Both the position numbers and the translations under genes were made by a program. Of a stretch of 64,000 nucleotides of DNA, positions 62,574 to 64,000 are shown piece by piece. Where the stretch lies: assembly GCF_023330665.1 (NCBI RefSeq), contig NZ_CP097127.1:2790001-2854000 (forward strand), given 5' to 3'. This DNA is from Conexibacter sp. S30A1 (GTDB lineage Bacteria > Actinomycetota > Thermoleophilia > Solirubrobacterales > Solirubrobacteraceae). A model generated the notes under the pieces. It had not been told where the DNA came from. It saw nothing but the letters and a program-made list of their open reading frames with translations, and made no database searches. The first letter of the stretch is position 1. Each line of letters starts with the position of its first letter.

Positions 62574-63258
62574 GATCGCCTTGACCTTCGAGTAGGTTCA
62601 GGGTGTTTCCTTGGGCGCGTGGAGCGAATGCTGACGATAGGCGAGCTCGCCGCGCTGGCCCGTGATTGCCGCACTCGCCGTCGGCGGGGCGCAGACGACG
62701 ATCTACAACACGCTGATCGCGACCATTGTGTAGACCAGCCTGCCCAGCGACGCTTACGGCCTTGCGACTTCGATCAGGAGGTGCGGATCGAAGCTGCTGG
62801 TCCCCGCCGGCGTCGGTTGCGCCGGCCTGCTCGCCGGTGCGCGCTTTCTCTCCAAATTGCGCGAACACTCGCTGCGACGGCTTGCAAACACCACAGGCGC
62901 TGGGGTAAGTTTCAGCGCAGCGGTTCGGGAGGGAGCAGGCCCAGCGAAAGCCAAGCGAGGCGGCTCCCGACGGCTGGCGACAGAGCTTTTTTCCGCGCGC
63001 AGGCTACGCGTGAGAGCAGGCACGGTCGTCGCCCCCGGACCGCCTTTTTTGTTTCTGGCGCGGTCACGTCCGACCCGCCAGCTAGCTTCCCGGGCGCGGC
63101 ATCAACACCGCCGAAGCAGCTCGGGAGCCTGCCCCCGAGCTGCAGGGCGACCGGGGCGCCACCGGGAGCCGGGCGCTGAGGGTAGACCCCGTACGCACAA
63201 CACCTCAGCTAGCCCGCCCGCTCCCCCGCAGGCGCCGCTCCGCGTAGCATTTTCTGTG
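62574..63258. other. Long non-coding interval with possible RNA structure
   Basis: 685 bp without a convincing gene. Around 62930-62965, CGGGAG pairs with CTCCCG around a region with several GCC/GGC arms, followed by T-runs at 62989-62995 and 63045-63050. The second T-run follows a 5-bp CGGTC/GACCG stem. This resembles a leader RNA with terminators ahead of the methyltransferase gene, but I cannot match a known riboswitch. Confidence 0.35.
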
Positions 63259-63927
63259 ATGTCTGCTCCGGACCGACACACCGAGCTCGACGCCCAGCAG
63301 GAGCACTGGCAGCGCATTCTCGCCGCGAGCCCAGACCGCTTCGGGACAGACGCGAGCGTACCCGCCCGAGCCGCCGCGCAAGCCTTCCGGGAGGTGGGCG
63401 CCACGCGTCTGCTCGAGCTCGGCGCCGGGCAGGGGCGCGACACGCTGTTCTTCGCCACAAACGGCTTCCTGGTGACCGCCCTTGACTACGCCGCGAGCGC
63501 GACCGCGGCGACAAGCGCCAGGCTCGCAGCTCACGGCCTGGCCGACCGGGTGCGGGTGCTTGGCCACGACCTGCGCGAACCCCTGCCGTTCACCGACGCG
63601 AGCTTCGACGCCTGCTACTCGCACATGCTCTACTGCATGGCCTTCACTGAGGCGCAGCTCGCGCGCCTCTCGGCGGAGATTCTGAGGGTGCTCAGACCTG
63701 GTGGTCTGAACGTATACACCGCCCGCAGCACCAGCGACCCCGACTGGGGCAAGGGCACACACCACGGCGAGAACCTCTACGAGAGCGGCGGCTTCATCGT
63801 CCACTTCCTCTCCGACGAGGCCATCGCGCGGCTCGCCGAGGGTTACGGGCTGGTTTCGGTCGAACCGTTCGAAGAGGGGCCACTGCCCCGCCGGCTGGTC
63901 CGCGTCACGATGCGCAAGGCCGAGTAG
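63259..63927 (+). CDS. Class I SAM-dependent methyltransferase
   Basis: 222 residues from ATG 63259. Motif I RLLELGAGQGRDTLFFATNG, acidic loop TALDYAASATAATSARLAAH, DLREPLPFTDASFDACYSHM (motif II) and EILRVLRPGGLNVYTARST (motif III). A UbiE/Methyltransf_25-type enzyme of small molecules or tellurite-type detoxification; substrate not evident. A possible structured leader lies upstream. Confidence 0.88.
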   Translation: MSAPDRHTELDAQQEHWQRILAASPDRFGTDASVPARAAAQAFREVGATRLLELGAGQGRDTLFFATNGFLVTALDYAASATAATSARLAAHGLADRVRVLGHDLREPLPFTDASFDACYSHMLYCMAFTEAQLARLSAEILRVLRPGGLNVYTARSTSDPDWGKGTHHGENLYESGGFIVHFLSDEAIARLAEGYGLVSVEPFEEGPLPRRLVRVTMRKAE

Positions 63928-64000
63928 GACGCAGCTGCGGTGGCAGGGCGCGTCAGGACGCTCTCGTGGATCAGTCTCGGCTGGATGACGGTTGAGGGCG
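63928..64000. other. Right edge, unassigned
   Basis: 73 bp after the methyltransferase stop. No gene can be judged in the remaining bases. Confidence 0.3.

Noticed and set aside
62619-63179. 186-codon plus-strand ORF before the final methyltransferase
   Set aside because: Arg/Ala-rich, starts with a few MerR-like residues but loses all similarity; no ribosome-binding site or family content.

Overview
The window is high-GC bacterial DNA with short intergenic gaps, many GTG/TTG starts and 4-base stop/start overlaps. Gene content (LAL-type LuxR regulator, double-GNAT protein, secreted low-complexity proteins, large serine recombinase with a DUF5372 partner) suggests an actinobacterium; a Thermoleophilia/Solirubrobacterales-like organism is my guess, made without any database search. 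No CRISPR array, rRNA or replication origin was seen. One complete tRNA (Val, anticodon TAC) is present.

Layout. 1-2.1 kb: edge-truncated glyoxalase-like gene, a VapBC toxin-antitoxin pair with a palindromic operator, and an AraC regulator with a VOC protein. 2.9-4.7 kb: intact ISKra4-type insertion sequence with a 9-bp target duplication. 4.8-9 kb: secreted GH3 hydrolase, aldo/keto reductase, two exported proteins of unknown function. 9-19.5 kb: a one-carbon (methyl-transfer) cluster: MttB-family methyltransferase, IclR regulator, corrinoid protein, pterin:corrinoid methyltransferase, ferredoxin-ASKHA corrinoid activase, DUF1638 protein, LigM-like THF-dependent O-demethylase, PurU and MetF. 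Together they look able to move methyl groups from a methylated amine and/or methoxy-aromatic onto tetrahydrofolate, oxidise them and release formate. Two matching pairs of TTGCATGCA-type boxes with identical 19-bp spacing precede the ligM-like gene and metF-purU. 19.7-34 kb: glycosyltransferase, GtrA, aldo/keto reductase, two thioesterases, a hydroxyacid dehydrogenase, an MFS exporter, a glycine-rich/collagen-like secreted protein, a large LuxR regulator, and a molybdoenzyme-cytochrome b pair now separated from the regulator by an IS982-type element.

35-45.3 kb is a mobile-element graveyard: a frameshifted BKACE gene, a PIN-toxin remnant, a group II intron whose reverse transcriptase is split by a serine-recombinase element, an isoaspartyl peptidase, dppA split by an IS1380 element, and an IS30 scrap. 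45.5-50 kb: ice-binding protein, L,D-transpeptidase, and an ATPase gene lying between a tRNA-Val gene and a partial copy of its 3' end (a possible small integrated element). 50-64 kb: mostly ordinary metabolism (long and short 6-phosphogluconate dehydrogenases, aquaporin, PyrD, cupin, HigBA-like pair, double GNAT protein, 3-hydroxyisobutyrate dehydrogenase-like enzyme, SGNH hydrolase, two methyltransferase-fold proteins), interrupted by one IS66 element.

Start codons were chosen by ribosome-binding site, signal peptide and overlap arguments. Functions rest on remembered family motifs, not on searches.
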